From positions 186,001 to 250,000 of the forward strand of contig NZ_WJYO01000003.1 in NCBI RefSeq assembly GCF_010994095.1: DNA of 64,000 nt, written 5' to 3'. The notes under the pieces were generated by a model. It was given only the letters and a program-made list of their open reading frames with translations. It did not search any database and had not been told where the DNA came from. Origin of the DNA: Mumia xiangluensis. Its GTDB lineage: Bacteria > Actinomycetota > Actinomycetes > Propionibacteriales > Nocardioidaceae. Of this stretch, positions 35,675 through 45,118 are shown piece after piece; position 1 is the first letter of the stretch, and the number at the start of each line of letters is the position of its first letter. Position numbers and translations under genes: made by a program.

Positions 35675-36553
35675 CTAGTTGTCGCCCCGCAGGATCGCGA
35701 GGATGCGCAGGATCTCGAGGTACAGCCAGATCAGCGTGACCGTGAGGCCGAACGCCGCACGCCACGACTCGCGCTCCGGGAGCCCGGCCCTGATGCCGTT
35801 CTCGACGAAGTCGAAGTCGAGGATCAGGCACAGCACGCCGAGGACGACCGCGACCACGCTGACGATCAGGCCGAGCCCGGTCATGTCGCGCAGGCCGAAA
35901 TCGGCACCGAAGAAGCTGAGCACGAAGTTGACCAGCAGCAGCGCGACGAAGCCGAACATGACGGCCGTCAGTCCCCGGCGGAACTTGTCGGTCACCTTGA
36001 TGTTGAAGAAGCGGTAGACGAACAGCGTGCCGGCGAACGCGGCGATCGTGCCGAGCACCGCCTGCGCGACGATCGCGGTGTCGCCGACCCACGACGCGAT
36101 GATCTTGGAGAAGGCGCCGACGAAGACACCCTCGACCACGGCGTAGGCGAGGACCAGCGCGGGGCTGATGACCTTCTTGAACGAGTTGACCATCGCCAGG
36201 ACGAAACCGATGATCGCGCCGCCGGTGGCGAGCGCGCCGGCCTTGGCGATGGCGTCGGTGTCGGCCCCGCTGATGTCGCCGATGAAGTACCAGGCGACCG
36301 CGGCGCTGATCGCGGTGAGGCCGATCGTCAGGGCGGTCTTCTGAACGACCGAGTCGATCGTCATGCGGTCGTCGACGGCCACGCCGTACGGCGGCTGGCC
36401 GGAGCCACCGCCGAAGCCGTCGGGCTGGCCTCCGGGCTGCCCACCGACCTGCCAGGTGCTGGGGTCCGTGTAGCCGGTCGGCGCGGTGCCGGGCTGGGCC
36501 GCGCGACCGTTGAACTCGTCGCTGCGGGCAAAGACGGGGTTGCTGCTCTTCAT
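35675..36553 (-). CDS. Bax inhibitor-1/YccA family membrane protein
   Basis: The 292-residue protein has a Gly/Pro/Gln-rich cytoplasmic head (residues 1-75, with GGQPGGQPDGFGGG), then about seven membrane helices. The C-terminal FDFVENGIRAGLPERESWRAAFGL segment is typical of the family. BI-1 relatives in bacteria have been reported as pH-sensitive calcium leak channels. ATG at 36553 follows GGAGG; the frame upstream is not coding. The head is longer than in YccA and is typical of actinobacterial copies. Confidence 0.9.
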   Translation of the reverse strand: MKSSNPVFARSDEFNGRAAQPGTAPTGYTDPSTWQVGGQPGGQPDGFGGGSGQPPYGVAVDDRMTIDSVVQKTALTIGLTAISAAVAWYFIGDISGADTDAIAKAGALATGGAIIGFVLAMVNSFKKVISPALVLAYAVVEGVFVGAFSKIIASWVGDTAIVAQAVLGTIAAFAGTLFVYRFFNIKVTDKFRRGLTAVMFGFVALLLVNFVLSFFGADFGLRDMTGLGLIVSVVAVVLGVLCLILDFDFVENGIRAGLPERESWRAAFGLTVTLIWLYLEILRILAILRGDN

Positions 36554-36679
36554 CAATCCTCCGTACGCGGGCGGGCTCGGACGAGAGTCCGTCGATGTCA
36601 ACCCTACCGGAAGCAAGGCAACCCAAACTTACGTACGGTTTCCTGGGGCAGTTTCGCCGATATCTCAGAGAATCAGGGG

Positions 36680-36709
36680 TTGCCGAGGACGGTTTCCGGA
36701 GCGTAACTT
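36680..36709 (+). promoter_or_regulatory. Possible promoter for the peptide ABC operon
   Basis: TTGCCG (36680-36685) and TAACTT (36704-36709) with an 18-base spacer lie in a locally AT-rich stretch of the 267-base divergent gap. Other pairings are possible, so this is a weak call. Confidence 0.3.
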
Positions 36710-36820
36710 TCACAGAATCGCGGTCACGAATTCGTTACGGCTGTTCCTTCGCCGCCTTGCGGTGGGGCAGGATCGACACAGCCTCCCGGGCGGATGGGGG
36801 GCCCACTCTTGGAGGCAAAC

Positions 36821-38452
36821 GTGAAGACAGCTCGACTGGCTGCGGGGCTCACGGCCCTGGCCTTGGTGGTGACCGGCTGCGGAGGCGGCGACGAGTCCGA
36901 GGGCGACGGGGATGCGACGGTCAAGCTGACCCTCAGCCAGGACGTCGACACGCTCCTGCCGATGGACTCCAACGTCAGCGACAACATCAGCGTCCTCGAC
37001 GTCGTCTACGACGGCCTCGTCCGGTACGACCCGAAGACGACCAAGCCCTACAACTACGTCGCCGAGGACATCTCGTCGAGCGACAACACCGTCTGGACGA
37101 TCAAGATCAAGGACGGCCTGACGTTCCAGAACGACGAGCCCGTCGACGCCGAGGCGTTCGCCCGCGCGTGGAACTACGCCGCATACGGCCCCAACGCGAT
37201 GGGCAACAACTACTTCTTCGAGCGCGTCGCCGGCTACGACGAGATGCAGGGCGAGTACGAGGAGGACGACGAGGGCAACGTCACCGTCACCACCGAGCCG
37301 ACCGCCAAGGAGCTCAGCGGCGTCAAGGTCGTCGACCCGCAGACCCTCGAGGTCACCCTGAACGGCCCGTTCGCCGGCTTCGCGACGATGCTCGGCTACA
37401 CCGGCTTCTTCCCGATCGCACAGGAGTGCCTCGACGACATCGAGGCCTGCTCGACCCAGCCGATCGGCAACGGCCCGTTCGAGATCGAGGAGTGGGACCA
37501 GGGGCAGTCGCTGACCGCCAACAAGTGGGACGACTACTCGCTCGAGGAGACGCCCGACTTCAGCCGCATCGAGTGGACCGAGTACTCCGGTGACTCCGAC
37601 TGGGCCGACTTCGAGGCCGGCGACATCGACGCGTCGTTCCCGCCGCCCGCCGAGTGGCAGGCCGCGGTGAGCGATCCCGACCTCTCGTCGCGCATGGTCG
37701 AGGGACCGGGCGCCGCGCTGAGCTACGTCGGCTTCCCGATGTACCTCGGCAAGCCGTTCGACGACGTCGAGTTCCGCAAGGCGATCTCGATGGCGATCGA
37801 CCGCGACACCATCATCGAGAAGGTCGTGCCGGGGCGCTTCGTCGCTGCCGACAGCTGGGTGGTTCCCGACGGTGTGCCCGGTGGTGTCGCCGGCACCTGC
37901 GAGTTCTGCACGTTCGACCCCGATGCAGCCAAGGCCGCCCTCGCCAAGGCCGGCGGCTGGCCGAAGGACAAGAAGCTGATCATCCACCTCGGTGAGGACC
38001 CCGAGAGCGAGGCCATCTTCAAGGCGGTCGGCGACTCGATCCAGCTCAACCTCGGCATCCCGTACGAGCTGGACCCGACGCCGGACTACTTCGACCGTCG
38101 CTCGGCTCGCGACTTCACGGGCATCATGCGGGCGAACTGGTTCCCGGACTACCCGCTGAACGAGAACTACCTCGCTCCGGTCTACGCCAGCGGTGACCCG
38201 AAGGAGGGCAACACGAACTTCGGCTACTACAACGCCGACTTCGAGGCGCTCATCCAGGAGGGCGACGCCGCCCCCGACCTCGAGACCGCGGTCACGAAGT
38301 ACCAGGAGGCCGAGAAGGTCCTCGCCTCCGACATGGCGTCGGCACCGGTCGCGTTCAGCAAGAACGTGATGTTCTACAGCGACCGTCTCGACAACGTCGT
38401 CCTCGACCCGTTCAGCGGCGAGGTCAAGCTGCGTCTGCTGCAGGTGAACTGA
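36821..38452 (+). CDS. Peptide/oligopeptide ABC transporter substrate-binding lipoprotein
   Basis: A 543-residue family 5 extracellular solute-binding protein, tethered by a lipobox (LVVTGC; acylated Cys at residue 20) and followed by an acidic Gly/Asp linker. The SBP_bac_5 signature region appears as VKLTLSQDVDTLLPMDS at the start. The central VEFRKAISMAIDRDTII segment is also diagnostic. GTG at 36821 is used because GGAGG (36811-36815) lies five bases upstream; the frame could be opened earlier at 36794 without such a site. It is the first gene of the importer operon and is followed by a strong hairpin. Peptide preference cannot be inferred. Confidence 0.93.
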   Translation: MKTARLAAGLTALALVVTGCGGGDESEGDGDATVKLTLSQDVDTLLPMDSNVSDNISVLDVVYDGLVRYDPKTTKPYNYVAEDISSSDNTVWTIKIKDGLTFQNDEPVDAEAFARAWNYAAYGPNAMGNNYFFERVAGYDEMQGEYEEDDEGNVTVTTEPTAKELSGVKVVDPQTLEVTLNGPFAGFATMLGYTGFFPIAQECLDDIEACSTQPIGNGPFEIEEWDQGQSLTANKWDDYSLEETPDFSRIEWTEYSGDSDWADFEAGDIDASFPPPAEWQAAVSDPDLSSRMVEGPGAALSYVGFPMYLGKPFDDVEFRKAISMAIDRDTIIEKVVPGRFVAADSWVVPDGVPGGVAGTCEFCTFDPDAAKAALAKAGGWPKDKKLIIHLGEDPESEAIFKAVGDSIQLNLGIPYELDPTPDYFDRRSARDFTGIMRANWFPDYPLNENYLAPVYASGDPKEGNTNFGYYNADFEALIQEGDAAPDLETAVTKYQEAEKVLASDMASAPVAFSKNVMFYSDRLDNVVLDPFSGEVKLRLLQVN

Positions 38453-38458
38453 CCACGG

Positions 38459-38494
38459 CCGGTGGCCGGTGCCCCCAGCGGCACCGGCCACCGG
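38459..38494 (+). promoter_or_regulatory. Strong intercistronic hairpin between binding-protein and permease genes
   Basis: A perfect 15-pair stem (arms CCGGTGGCCGGTGCC and GGCACCGGCCACCGG, loop CCCAGC) starts six bases past the stop of the binding-protein gene. There is no U-run. In binding-protein operons such hairpins protect the upstream message and partly stop transcription, so binding protein outnumbers permease; that role is inferred here. Confidence 0.75.
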
Positions 38495-38558
38495 TCCCCC
38501 AGCCGTACGCATCGGTGCGCCGCGTCGTACGGCCCTGATTCGAGGAGATGAGCGAGAC

Positions 38559-39563
38559 TTGGGTCGCTACATCACACGGCGGGTGCTCCAGGGCTTCCTC
38601 ACGCTGTTCCTGGTGATGTTCCTGCTGCACCTGCTGACGACGCTGGCGATCCAGCTCAACGGCAACCCGGCCCAGGCGTTCTTCGGTGACCGCACGCCGA
38701 GCCCGTCGCAGCTGGCGGCGGTCGAGACGCGGTACGGCCTCGACGACCCCTGCTACGACCAGCTCGGCAACCCCTGCATCGGGCCGTTCGTCGAGCGGCT
38801 CGGCGACTACGCGCAGGGCGACTTCGGGGAGAGCCTCCGCGGCCGCCCGGTGACCGACATCGTCTCCACCGCCGCACCCAACACGCTGCGCCTCTTCGTC
38901 GTCGTCACGATCACGTGGCTGGCGATCGGCATGACGCTCGGCGGCATCGCGGCACGCCGCCGCGGCAAGGCCAGCGACCACGGCATCCGCGGCCTCTCGA
39001 TCCTCATCGACGCCCTGCCGATCTTCGTGCTGCTGCTCGTCTACAAGTACATCTTCTCCGTGCCCCTCAGCCGCTGGGCGAAGGACACCTTCGGGTCGGA
39101 CAGCCTCCCGGCGCTCCTGTTCAAACCGTCGTTCTCGCCGCAGCACGCATGGGCGACCCTGATCGTGCCAGGCATCCTGCTCGGCCTCGCCGGCTCGGCC
39201 GCGTTCATCCGCCTGGTGCGGGCCGCACAGCTCGAGACCTACAACGCCGACCACGTCCGTACGGCCCGGTCCAAGGGCCTGAGCGAGCGTCACGTCTCGC
39301 GCCACCACGTCGTACGCAACTCCGCCATCCCCGTCGTCACCGCCGTCGGCATCGTCTTCACCGAAGCCCTCGCCGGCGCCGTCATCACCGAGGGGATGAT
39401 GAACATCTACGGGATGGGCGGCGTCTTGTGGAAGGCAGTCCAAGACAGCGACGTCTCCGTCGTGATCGGCGTCGTCACCCTCCTGGCGGCCGTCACGGTC
39501 GTGGTGATGCTCGTCGTCGACGTCGTCTACGCCGCACTCGACCCGAGGATCCGCTATGAGTGA
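38559..39563 (+). CDS. Peptide ABC transporter permease, DppB/OppB type
   Basis: A 334-residue inner-membrane permease with six helices. The N-terminus GRYITRRVLQGFLTLF is the family start. The EAA loop that contacts the ATPases reads ARSKGLSERHVSRHHVVRNS. The usual first-helix boundary argues for the TTG start at 38559, after GAGGAG; the frame from 38469 would add a Pro/Ala-rich, hairpin-encoded stretch. It overlaps the next permease gene by eight bases. A periplasmic-side insertion with two cysteines (CYDQLGNPC) may form a disulfide. Confidence 0.9.
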   Translation: MGRYITRRVLQGFLTLFLVMFLLHLLTTLAIQLNGNPAQAFFGDRTPSPSQLAAVETRYGLDDPCYDQLGNPCIGPFVERLGDYAQGDFGESLRGRPVTDIVSTAAPNTLRLFVVVTITWLAIGMTLGGIAARRRGKASDHGIRGLSILIDALPIFVLLLVYKYIFSVPLSRWAKDTFGSDSLPALLFKPSFSPQHAWATLIVPGILLGLAGSAAFIRLVRAAQLETYNADHVRTARSKGLSERHVSRHHVVRNSAIPVVTAVGIVFTEALAGAVITEGMMNIYGMGGVLWKAVQDSDVSVVIGVVTLLAAVTVVVMLVVDVVYAALDPRIRYE

Positions 39564-40491
39564 CCCCAGCGTCTCCGCGCTCATCGCGGAGGAGACCCAG
39601 AGCGGCGTCCCGTCGCGGTCGTTGTGGTCGGAGGCGTTCCGTACGCTCCGGCGCCGTCCCGACGTCATCCTCGCAACGATCGTCGCCGTCTTCTTCCTGC
39701 TCGTGGCGCTGTTCCCCTTCCTCTTCACGTCGAAGGACCCGCAGCGCTGCGACATCGCCGAGTCCCGCCTCCCCCCGCAGTGGTTCGGCGGGGAGCACCC
39801 GTTCGGGACCAACGCGTACGGCTGCGACGTGCTGGCGCAGCTCGTGCACGGCACGCGTCCGTCCCTGCTCCTGGCGTTCATCGTCGTCGGGGTGTCGGTG
39901 CTGATCGGCGTCACGCTCGGCACCGTGTCGGGCTACTACCTCGGCATCGTCGACGCCGTCGTCTCGCGGATCGTCGAGGTCTTCCTCGTGATCCCGCTCC
40001 TGCTCGCGGCCCTGCTGCTGCTGTCGCTGTTCCGCAACATCGATCTCGGGGACGGCCCGGTGTCCACGATCGCGCAGCCCGCGATCGTGCTCACGATGTT
40101 CGCGTGGATGGGATACACCCGCTACGTCCGCGCCAGCGTGCTCGAGACCAAGAACCTCGACTACGTCACGGCGGCGCGGGTGCTGGGCGCCTCGGACCTC
40201 CGCATCATGGTGCGTCACGTCCTCCCCAACGCGATCGGCACCGTGACGGCCCTTGTCCCCACGGCCATCGCGGCCGTGATCGGCACCGAGGCCGTCCTCG
40301 CGTTCCTCGGCATCGGGGTCCGCCCGCCGGCGGTGAGCTGGGGGATCATGATCGAGGAGGGGTCGCAGTGGTTCACCGGCGGCTCCGAGTACCTCCTGCT
40401 CTTCCCGCTCGGCTGCCTGATGGCCACGGTGCTGGCGTTCGTCGTGATCGGCGACAACCTCCGCGACGCGCTCGACCCGAAGCTGAAGTGA
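39556..40491 (+). CDS. Peptide ABC transporter permease, DppC/OppC type
   Basis: The 311-residue partner permease has a cytoplasmic N-terminal helix, an EHPFGTNAYGCDVLAQL segment after the first membrane helix (family motif HxFGTDxxGRD), and the EAA loop ARVLGASDLRIMVRHVLPN. In the family motif the usual Arg-Asp reads Cys-Asp here. The ATG start lies inside the end of the previous gene (eight-base overlap), so translation is coupled. Together with DppB it makes the transmembrane pore. Confidence 0.92.
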   Translation: MSDPSVSALIAEETQSGVPSRSLWSEAFRTLRRRPDVILATIVAVFFLLVALFPFLFTSKDPQRCDIAESRLPPQWFGGEHPFGTNAYGCDVLAQLVHGTRPSLLLAFIVVGVSVLIGVTLGTVSGYYLGIVDAVVSRIVEVFLVIPLLLAALLLLSLFRNIDLGDGPVSTIAQPAIVLTMFAWMGYTRYVRASVLETKNLDYVTAARVLGASDLRIMVRHVLPNAIGTVTALVPTAIAAVIGTEAVLAFLGIGVRPPAVSWGIMIEEGSQWFTGGSEYLLLFPLGCLMATVLAFVVIGDNLRDALDPKLK

Positions 40492-40499
40492 GGGCTGAC

Positions 40500-41508
<1,009 letters not shown>

Positions 41509-41522
<14 letters not shown>

Positions 41523-42564
41523 CGTCGTGCTCGAGGTCCGCGACCTCGCGAAGTTCTACCCGGTCCGCCGAGGCATCGTCCTGAAGCGTCACGTCGGAGA
41601 GGTGAAGGCGGTCGACGGGGTGTCCCTGTCGCTGCGCCGCGGCAAGACCCTCGGCCTCGTCGGCGAGTCCGGCTCCGGCAAGTCCACCCTCGCCAAGGTG
41701 CTCGTCGGCATCGAGAAGCCGACCCGCGGGCAGATCCTCGTCGACGGCGAGGACGTGTCGAACCTCGGCCGCGCCGAGCGCCGGGAGCTGCGCCGCCACA
41801 TCCAGATGGTGTTCCAGGACCCCTACACCTCGCTCAACCCGCGCATGTCCGTCGGCGAGATCGTCGGTGAGGCGTACGCGATCCATCCCGACGCCGTCCC
41901 GGCCGGCGGCAAGGCCAAGGCCGTCCGCGAGCTCCTCGACCGGGTCGGCCTGAACCCCGACCACATCCACCGCTACCCCCACCAGTTCTCCGGCGGGCAG
42001 CGCCAGCGCATCGGCATCGCGCGAGCCCTCGCCGTACGCCCGAAGATCCTGCTGTGCGACGAGCCGGTGTCCGCGCTCGATGTGTCGATCCAGGGCCAGG
42101 TCATCAACCTGCTCGAGGAGCTCCAGGACGACCTCGGGCTCTCGTACCTCTTCATCGCCCACGACCTCTCGATCGTCCGGCACATCGCCGACGAGGTCGC
42201 GGTGATGTACCTCGGCCGTCTCGTCGAGAGCGGCACCGACGCGGAGGTGTACGAGGTGCCCAGCCACCCCTACACGCGAGCGCTGATGTCCGCGGTCCCC
42301 GTTCCTGACCCGTCGCTTCGCGACCAGCGGCGGGAGATCGTCCTCGAGGGCGACATGCCCTCGCCCGTCGACCCACCCCAGGGCTGTCACTTCCACACGC
42401 GGTGCTGGCTCGCGCCGCTGATGGAGTCCCGCGTCGACCCGGCCGGCTCTCAGTCACGCTCCATCCCGACGATCTGCCGCACCGAGAGCCCGAAGCTCGG
42501 TGCGCTGGAGTCTCCCGACCACCTTGCCGCCTGCCACTTCGCCGACGATGTCTCCGCTCACTGA
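41509..42564 (+). CDS. Peptide ABC transporter ATP-binding protein, DppF/OppF type
   Basis: The 351-residue second ATPase has the OppF-like N-terminal insertion (KFYPVRRGIVLKRHVG). It also has Walker A GESGSGKST, Q-loop VFQDPYTSLNP, signature FSGGQRQR, Walker B LLCDEPVSALD and switch IAHD. The C-terminal cysteine block (CHFHTRC, C, C) matches the family but has an extra Pro/Ser-rich spacer. It ends overlapping the amidotransferase gene by 17 bases, showing that the operon continues. Confidence 0.93.
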
Positions 42565-43297
42565 GGCGGACGAGACGGCTCGCCCCGCCGTCCTCGTCGT
42601 CAAGAACTCCCCGACCAGCGGGCCCGGGCGCCTCGTCGCCTGGCTCGAGGCGGCCGGGGTCGACAGCCACGTCGTCGACGGCGCGGACCTGCCGCGGTCG
42701 CTCGACGCGTACGACGGCGTAGTCACCCTCGGCGGCGGGTTCATGCCCGACGCCGACGAGCGTGCGCCGTGGCTGCCCCGCGAGCGCGAGCTCACCGTCG
42801 AGGCGCTCAAGCGCGAGGTGCCGCTGCTCGGCATCTGCCTCGGGGCGCAGATGCTCGCGCTCTGCGCCGGTGGGCAGGTCACGGCGGACTCGGGAGAGAC
42901 CGAGCGCGGTTCCTGTCCCGTCGACCTTCTCCCCGCCGCGGCCGACGACCCGGTCTTCGCCGAGCTCGCGGCCGAGACGTCGCTGCGGATGATCCAGAAC
43001 CACTGCGACAGCGTGACCGCGCTGCCGGCGGGCGCCGACCTGCTCGCCACCAGCGACGCGTGCGCGGTGCAGGCGTTCCGCGTCGGCGTGTGCGCGTGGG
43101 GCCTGCAGTTCCACCCCGAGACCGGTCACGAGCGCCTGCGGACGTGGAACGAGGCCGAGCTCGCCAACGACGGCTTCGACCGCGCCGCACTCGTGGCTGC
43201 CGCCGAGGCCGACGCAGAGGTCAACGAGCGGCAGTCCCGCACGCTCGTCGAGGCGTTCGCGCGGGTCGTACGCGACTCCGCCCAGAAGGGAGAATGA
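42548..43297 (+). CDS. Class I glutamine amidotransferase-like protein
   Basis: This 249-residue protein has the triad of class I glutaminases: C97 in GICLGAQ, H189 and E191 in FHPE. It resembles the stand-alone GMP-synthase-like (GuaA N-domain-like) amidotransferases, which include gamma-glutamyl hydrolases and unknowns. Its ATG lies inside the preceding transporter gene, so it is translated with the peptide importer. That context suggests action on imported amides or gamma-glutamyl peptides; this is inference. It is followed two bases later by the serine-hydrolase gene. Confidence 0.85.
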   Translation: MSPLTEADETARPAVLVVKNSPTSGPGRLVAWLEAAGVDSHVVDGADLPRSLDAYDGVVTLGGGFMPDADERAPWLPRERELTVEALKREVPLLGICLGAQMLALCAGGQVTADSGETERGSCPVDLLPAAADDPVFAELAAETSLRMIQNHCDSVTALPAGADLLATSDACAVQAFRVGVCAWGLQFHPETGHERLRTWNEAELANDGFDRAALVAAAEADAEVNERQSRTLVEAFARVVRDSAQKGE

Positions 43298-43298
43298 G

Positions 43299-44102
43299 AT
43301 GTCCGCGACAGGCACCTACAGCGACGGCACGCCGGTGATCGCCTTCCGGGTCGCCACCGCGTCCGGCGACGTGCTCGCCGAGCGGAACGCCGGTGAGGCG
43401 TTCTATGCCGCGAGCACGATCAAGGTCGCCCCGCTCGTCGCTGCCGTCCGTCTGCTCGAGTCGGGCGACCTCACGCTCGACACACCCCTGATCAGCCGCG
43501 ACACGTTCACGAGCCAGGTGCCCGACGCGCCGGACTACCGACTCGTGCCCGACGACGTCGACCACGGCATGGCCCCCGCGGGAGAGCCCATGCCGCTGCG
43601 CGAGGTGCTGGAGCGGATGATCATCGTCTCGTCGAACGAGGCGACCAACATGGTCATCGAGAGAGTCGGGCTGGACGCGATCGCCTCGGTGCTGGCCGAC
43701 GCCGGCGCGCACGACAGCAGGATGTCCCGGCAGTACGGAGACCAGGCGGCAGCAGACGCGTACGGCGCCAGCAACGTGGTCACCGCGGCCGACCTCACAG
43801 CACTGATGGGCGCCCTTGTCGCCGGACGGCTTGCCGGCCCTGAGAGCACACGGTTCATGGTCGACCTGCTCGCTCGGCAGGAGGACCCGCTGATCGCGGC
43901 AGACGTGCCCGACGGGGTCGCGTGGGGCAGCAAGTCGGGATCGGTCGAGGCGATCCGGCACGACGTCGCCTTCGTCGGCACACCCGGCCCTGACGCCGTC
44001 GTGATGGCGGTGTGCACCCGGGGCTATCCCTTTGAGGACGCCAACGAGACGATCCGGGCGCTCGGCGGGCTGGCGATCGCCCTCACCGGCATCGCTCGCT
44101 GA
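43299..44102 (+). CDS. Class A beta-lactamase-like serine hydrolase, cytoplasmic
   Basis: A 267-residue member of the beta-lactamase2/class A fold. The nucleophile motif is S39-T-I-K42, the second motif S111-S-N113 (SDN-type), and the third K212-S-G214 (KTG-type). It lacks any signal peptide, which argues against a resistance enzyme and for an intracellular amidase or peptidase acting on imported peptides. It sits last in the importer operon, one base after the amidotransferase stop, with AAGGGAG as ribosome binding site. It is convergent with the sigma-factor gene, three bases apart. Confidence 0.88.
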   Translation: MSATGTYSDGTPVIAFRVATASGDVLAERNAGEAFYAASTIKVAPLVAAVRLLESGDLTLDTPLISRDTFTSQVPDAPDYRLVPDDVDHGMAPAGEPMPLREVLERMIIVSSNEATNMVIERVGLDAIASVLADAGAHDSRMSRQYGDQAAADAYGASNVVTAADLTALMGALVAGRLAGPESTRFMVDLLARQEDPLIAADVPDGVAWGSKSGSVEAIRHDVAFVGTPGPDAVVMAVCTRGYPFEDANETIRALGGLAIALTGIAR

Positions 44103-44105
44103 GCG

Positions 44106-45020
44106 TCACCGCGCCCACGCACCCAGCTTGTCGGGGTTGCGGACCGCCCACACCCGGGTGATCCGGCCGCGTGTGACCTGGAAGGCGAGGACCGTGACGA
44201 CCGCACGGGCGTCGCGCACGACCAGACCCGGCTGACCGTTGACCGGCCGCGTCTCGAACACGAGCCCCGGCGCACGATCGCGCACACCGAGAAAAAAAGC
44301 CGCGACGTCCTCCGCTCCGGAGACGGGATGCAGCGCGGCAGCGACCTTGCCGCCGCCGTCGACGACCACCGTGGAGTCGGGGTCGAGCACTGCGAGCAGG
44401 GAGCTCATCTCGCCGGTCTCCCAAGCCTCGCGGAACGCTGCCACCACGCCGCCGGCACCCGGCTGCACGGCGTCCTCGACGTCGGCCTCACGCACGCGGC
44501 GCCGTGCCGACGACGCCAGCTGTCGGCAGGCCGCAGGACTGCGGTCGAGCATCTCGCCGACCTCGGCGAAGCTGAACGCGAACACGTCGTGCAGGACGAA
44601 CGCCACCCGCTCGGCCGGGGTCATGGTGTCGAGCACGACGAGCATCGCCATGCCGACCGACTCGTCGATCGTGACGCGCTCTGCCGGATCGACCGCACCT
44701 GTGCCGCCCTGGCTGGACCAGCGTGCCCCCTCGGGGAGCGGCTCGGGGATCCACTCGCCGACGTACTGCTCACGGCGGGCGCGCGCCGACCCCAGGATGT
44801 CCAGGCAGATGCGGCTCGCCACCCGGATCAGCCACGCCGTCGGACGCTCGATCGCGTCGCGCTGCGCGTCGGACAGCGCGAACCAGCGTGCGTACGACTC
44901 CTGGACGACGTCCTCGGCCTCTGCGACCGAGCCCAGCATGCGGTAGCCGACATCCATCAGCGAACGCCGCTGGCGCGCCTCGCCCGCCGCCGTCTCATCG
45001 CGTTCGAGAACCAGGTGCAT
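44106..45020 (-). CDS. ECF41-type sigma factor (SigJ-like) with SnoaL-like C-terminal domain
   Basis: The 304-residue sigma factor has region 2 (YRMLGSVAEAEDVVQESYARW), region 4 (MTPAERVAFVLHDVFAFSFAEVGEMLDRS), then a SnoaL/NTF2-like domain. That domain has the ECF41 hallmarks DGGGKVAAALHPVSG and NPDKL (residues 295-299). In ECF41 proteins this domain replaces an anti-sigma factor and controls activity from within. ECF41 factors usually drive a nearby oxidoreductase, epimerase or carboxymuconolactone decarboxylase gene; the divergent flavin oxidoreductase 98 bases away is the obvious candidate. ATG 45020 chosen; the frame upstream is intergenic. Confidence 0.93.
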   Translation of the reverse strand: MHLVLERDETAAGEARQRRSLMDVGYRMLGSVAEAEDVVQESYARWFALSDAQRDAIERPTAWLIRVASRICLDILGSARARREQYVGEWIPEPLPEGARWSSQGGTGAVDPAERVTIDESVGMAMLVVLDTMTPAERVAFVLHDVFAFSFAEVGEMLDRSPAACRQLASSARRRVREADVEDAVQPGAGGVVAAFREAWETGEMSSLLAVLDPDSTVVVDGGGKVAAALHPVSGAEDVAAFFLGVRDRAPGLVFETRPVNGQPGLVVRDARAVVTVLAFQVTRGRITRVWAVRNPDKLGAWAR

Positions 45021-45118
45021 GCTCCGATCCTGACCGATGGCACTGACAGACCTCACGATTCCGGGCGCTGCGTCGTCGTAAGGGTGAGACACCACGAGGG
45101 ACGAAGGAGCACCACCCC

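Noticed and set aside
43299-44102. Beta-lactam resistance gene
   Set aside because: Class A-like motifs are present, but there is no signal peptide, and the gene sits at the end of a peptide importer operon. A metabolic hydrolase is more likely.
45044-45074. TGACAGA and CGTC considered as an ECF41 promoter for the flavin oxidase
   Set aside because: The spacing is 20 bases, longer than the roughly 16-17 expected of ECF41 promoters as I recall them, and the -35 match is partial.
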